Source: Desulfuromusa sp.
GTDB lineage: Bacteria > Desulfobacterota > Desulfuromonadia > Desulfuromonadales > Geopsychrobacteraceae
Assembly (NCBI GenBank): GCA_029934095.1
Contig: JAOZMV010000033.1
Coordinates: 1,848 to 9,930 of the forward strand
Direction of reading: 5' to 3'
DNA: 8,083 nt
Shown here piece after piece: positions 6,009-8,083 of the stretch (its first letter is position 1; each line of letters starts with the position of its first letter). The notes beneath the pieces were generated by a model. The model did no database searches. It saw only the letters and a program-made list of their open reading frames with translations, and was not told the DNA's origin. The position numbers were made by a program, and so were the translations under genes.

Positions 6009-6748
6009 TGGCCGACTATCTTTACGGGATCAACCCAATCCATGAAGCCTTCCAGGGTGATGGGCGTAAACCACTTGAACTGCTGGTTGTCGGTGGAGAT
6101 CGTAATGATCGCCTGGACGATCTGGTGACTCAGGCGAAACAGCAGCGGTTGAAAATTAATTTTTTTGAGCGGCGTGAACTTGATCGGTTGGCCGGTCATA
6201 CTCATCATCAGGGTGCTCTGCTGAAACTGACCCCTTTTAATTATGTAGATCTTGCTGCCCTTTTGCAGCAATGGCACGTTAGTGAGCGATCCGCTTTTTT
6301 TCTTCTTCTTGATGGTATTACCGATCCGCACAACTTTGGTGCGATTCTACGCAGTGCCGAAGTTGCTGGCTGCCAGGGGGTAATTGTTGCCAAGGATCGT
6401 TCCTGTCCGGTCACTTCCGTGGTTGAAAAAGCCGCCGCCGGAGCCCTTTCCCACCTACTGCTGTGTCAGGTCACTAATCTCTCACGCACTCTTGACGAAC
6501 TGAAAGGTGCGGGAATCTGGTGCTATGGCCTGGCTGGTGAAGCGGGAGCTCAGGATTTATTCTCAACCAATTTGCGTGGAAATCTTGCTCTGGTTGTTGG
6601 TAGTGAAGGGAAGGGCTTGCGACCGAACATTCGTAAACACTGCGATGCTCTGCTGTCAATTCCGACGTCCGGGAAAATTAATTCTCTGAACGCTTCGGTT
6701 GCCACTGGAATTGCTCTGTTTGAGGTTGTCAGACAGAATAGCCAATGA
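6008..6748 (+). CDS. rlmB: 23S rRNA (guanosine-2'-O-)-methyltransferase RlmB, SPOUT/TrmH family
   Basis: This SPOUT-class, SAM-dependent enzyme in E. coli methylates the 2'-O of G2251 in the 23S rRNA P-loop. The 246-residue product has the usual two parts: a small N-terminal substrate-binding domain (about 3-75, YGINPIHEA at 5-13 and HHQGALL at 66-72) and a trefoil-knot catalytic domain (about 95-246). The three SPOUT motifs are complete: DGITDPHNFGAILRSAE (102-118) with N109 and R115, LALVVGSEGKGLR (193-205), and IPTSGKINSLNASVATGIAL (218-237). The family usually has IPM-G before the SLN loop, so IPTSG is a mild variant. No strong ribosome-binding site precedes the ATG; the TGATG overlap with pyrF suggests reinitiation. 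A tRNA-directed TrmH paralogue is less likely given the N-terminal domain. Confidence 0.93.
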   Translation: MADYLYGINPIHEAFQGDGRKPLELLVVGGDRNDRLDDLVTQAKQQRLKINFFERRELDRLAGHTHHQGALLKLTPFNYVDLAALLQQWHVSERSAFFLLLDGITDPHNFGAILRSAEVAGCQGVIVAKDRSCPVTSVVEKAAAGALSHLLLCQVTNLSRTLDELKGAGIWCYGLAGEAGAQDLFSTNLRGNLALVVGSEGKGLRPNIRKHCDALLSIPTSGKINSLNASVATGIALFEVVRQNSQ

Positions 6749-6790
6749 AGCAGGGTAGGAAACCTTTATCCAAAAAAGAGTGATTTTAAT

Positions 6791-8071
6791 ATGAATTTAC
6801 TGAAAATAATTCTCCAACAGGAAGTTTATCCAGCACTTGGTTGTACGGAACCAACTGCGGTTGCATATGCTGCCAGTCTTGCGGCTAAGGAGCTTTCGGG
6901 CTCTCTGGAGCAAATAACTATCAGTGTTGATCCTGGTGTTTATAAAAATGGCTTGGCGGTCATCGTGCCGAATACCAATGGCGAAAGAGGTAATCTGATT
7001 GCCGGAGTGCTGGGGGCTTTGATTCGACAACCGGAACTTAAGATGCAGATTCTGGATGGGGGTGCACCTGAACTGATTGATCAGGCCAAGCAGTTGATTG
7101 CTGCCAAGAAAGCGACGATCACCTGCGATACGACAAGACAAGGTCTCCATATTGAGGTTGTTGCTTCCGATGGAGTTTCAACTGTTAAGGCAATCCTGGC
7201 TGACAACCATACCAACCTGATTTTTCTCGAAAAAGATAAGAAAGTTCTTTTTAGCGCAGCTCCAGCTGCAGAAACAGTGCAGCAGTCTGATTATAAGGAG
7301 ACCCTGAAGGGGATGCGTATTGCCGATCTGGTTGACCTTGTTGAACAGCTGGATGAGGAAGACTACGCTTTTCTATTAGAGGGGGTTCGCTATAATCAGG
7401 CAATTTCAACGGAAGGGCTGGAGATTAAAAAAGTTGGCTACTATCTTGCTGATCTCAAGGAGAAGGGTTATCTCCAGCATGATGTTTTTTCCTCAACCAA
7501 AATTTTAACAGCAGCTGCGGCAGATGGTCGGATGGCTGGTCTCAATCTGCCGGTTATGTCAAGTGGTGGGAGTGGCAACCAGGGGATTGTTGCGATTCTG
7601 GTCCCCTACAATGTGGGACTCTGGTTTGATATTGATGAGCGTACAATTGTTAAAAGTATCGCGCTATCACATCTGATTAATAGTTATATCAAATGCTACA
7701 CTGGCAGTTTGTCGCCGATCTGTGGTTGCTCTATTGCCGCCGGGGTTGGTGCTGCGGTTGCCATAGTCTATCAGCAGGCGGGTAAAAATATCGAGCAGAT
7801 GACTCTGGCGGTCAATAACCTGATCAGTGATCTGGGCGGTATGTTGTGTGATGGCGCCAAGGGGGGCTGCGCCCTGAAGGTGGTTAGTTCTACCGATTCG
7901 GCAATTCGTTCTGCCTATATGGCTTTGAATGACCATGGCATCACCTCCGTGGAAGGATTTGTCGGTCGGACGGCAGAGGAAACAATTCAAAATTTGAGTC
8001 GTATCAGTGAAATTGGCATGGCTGAGGTCGATGCAACAATGATTCAAATTATGCTGGAAAAAAATAGCTGA
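6791..8071 (+). CDS. cyuA: UPF0597 L-cysteine desulfidase, CyuA/YhaM-like (serine dehydratase alpha family)
   Basis: E. coli CyuA (YhaM) and archaeal relatives break L-cysteine down to pyruvate, ammonia and sulfide using a [4Fe-4S] cluster rather than PLP. The 426-residue product is full length for the family. Conserved blocks are EVYPALGCTEP (11-21), MSSGGSGNQGI (256-266), LSPICGCSIAAGVGAA (307-322) and MLCDGAKGGCALKV (351-364). Cluster-type cysteines are C18, C311 (or C313), C353 and C360; the seven-residue spacing of the last two matches the family. It is expected to be cytosolic. The ATG at 6791 has a weak GAG ten bases upstream. The gene lies 42 bases after rlmB, with no clear terminator or promoter between them. 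Catabolism of cysteine, or sulfide release for Fe-S assembly, are both plausible; activity on serine or another amino acid cannot be excluded from sequence. Confidence 0.9.
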   Translation: MNLLKIILQQEVYPALGCTEPTAVAYAASLAAKELSGSLEQITISVDPGVYKNGLAVIVPNTNGERGNLIAGVLGALIRQPELKMQILDGGAPELIDQAKQLIAAKKATITCDTTRQGLHIEVVASDGVSTVKAILADNHTNLIFLEKDKKVLFSAAPAAETVQQSDYKETLKGMRIADLVDLVEQLDEEDYAFLLEGVRYNQAISTEGLEIKKVGYYLADLKEKGYLQHDVFSSTKILTAAAADGRMAGLNLPVMSSGGSGNQGIVAILVPYNVGLWFDIDERTIVKSIALSHLINSYIKCYTGSLSPICGCSIAAGVGAAVAIVYQQAGKNIEQMTLAVNNLISDLGGMLCDGAKGGCALKVVSSTDSAIRSAYMALNDHGITSVEGFVGRTAEETIQNLSRISEIGMAEVDATMIQIMLEKNS

Positions 8072-8083
8072 TTATTATCTTGC

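Noticed and set aside
6295..6301. Run of seven T in rlmB as a possible frameshift site
   Set aside because: The frame stays open and the SPOUT motifs continue correctly after it, encoding the expected hydrophobic strand before DGITDPHNFG.
6749..6790. Terminator or promoter between rlmB and the cysteine desulfidase gene
   Set aside because: Only a three-base stem (AGG/CCT) can be drawn before the A-rich run, and no convincing -35/-10 pair is present.
1..8083. Mobile element, CRISPR array, tRNA/rRNA gene or defence system
   Set aside because: The window is almost entirely filled by seven intact, co-directional genes; I found no terminal repeats, spaced direct repeats, transposase or RNA gene.

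Overview
The window is a stretch of bacterial chromosome carrying seven genes, all on the + strand and nearly gapless. Gene content points to a Desulfuromonadales-like member of the Desulfobacterota (former Deltaproteobacteria). The MEP-pathway gene ispG, a bacterial-type proline-tRNA ligase with an insertion domain, a DUF4388 (PATAN-type) protein, pyrF and rlmB sit together, and DUF4388 proteins are characteristically common in that group. Base composition looks close to half G+C by eye. The lineage call is inference from family content, not from a search.

Layout. Positions 17-1087 encode IspG (isoprenoid precursor synthesis), starting at TTG and possibly continuing an operon that begins before the window. 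Positions 1101-2210 encode a glycosyltransferase of the DUF3524/GTDC1 family, the family of the animal enzyme that mannosylates queuosine in tRNA. A 99-base gap precedes proS (2310-4040). Ten bases later comes a 409-residue DUF4388 protein (4051-5280) with what looks like an AbrB/SpoVT-type hairpin at its N-terminus. It overlaps pyrF (5277-6008) by four bases, and pyrF overlaps rlmB (6008-6748) by one. After 42 bases comes a complete gene for a CyuA/YhaM-type (UPF0597) L-cysteine desulfidase (6791-8071). The last 12 bases hold nothing recognisable.

How they fit together. Most genes are housekeeping. Three touch translation: a candidate tRNA-queuosine glycosyltransferase, ProRS, and the 23S rRNA methyltransferase RlmB. 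IspG and the cysteine desulfidase are both [4Fe-4S] enzymes. The overlaps make proS-DUF4388-pyrF-rlmB almost certainly one transcript; ispG plus the glycosyltransferase may belong to it or form an upstream unit.

The parts that deserve attention are the bacterial homologue of the eukaryotic queuosine mannosyltransferase with its altered EX7E motif, the tiny five-codon reading frame that bridges ispG to it, and the regulator-like DUF4388 protein in the middle of a housekeeping operon. I see no mobile element, CRISPR array, tRNA, rRNA or defence system.
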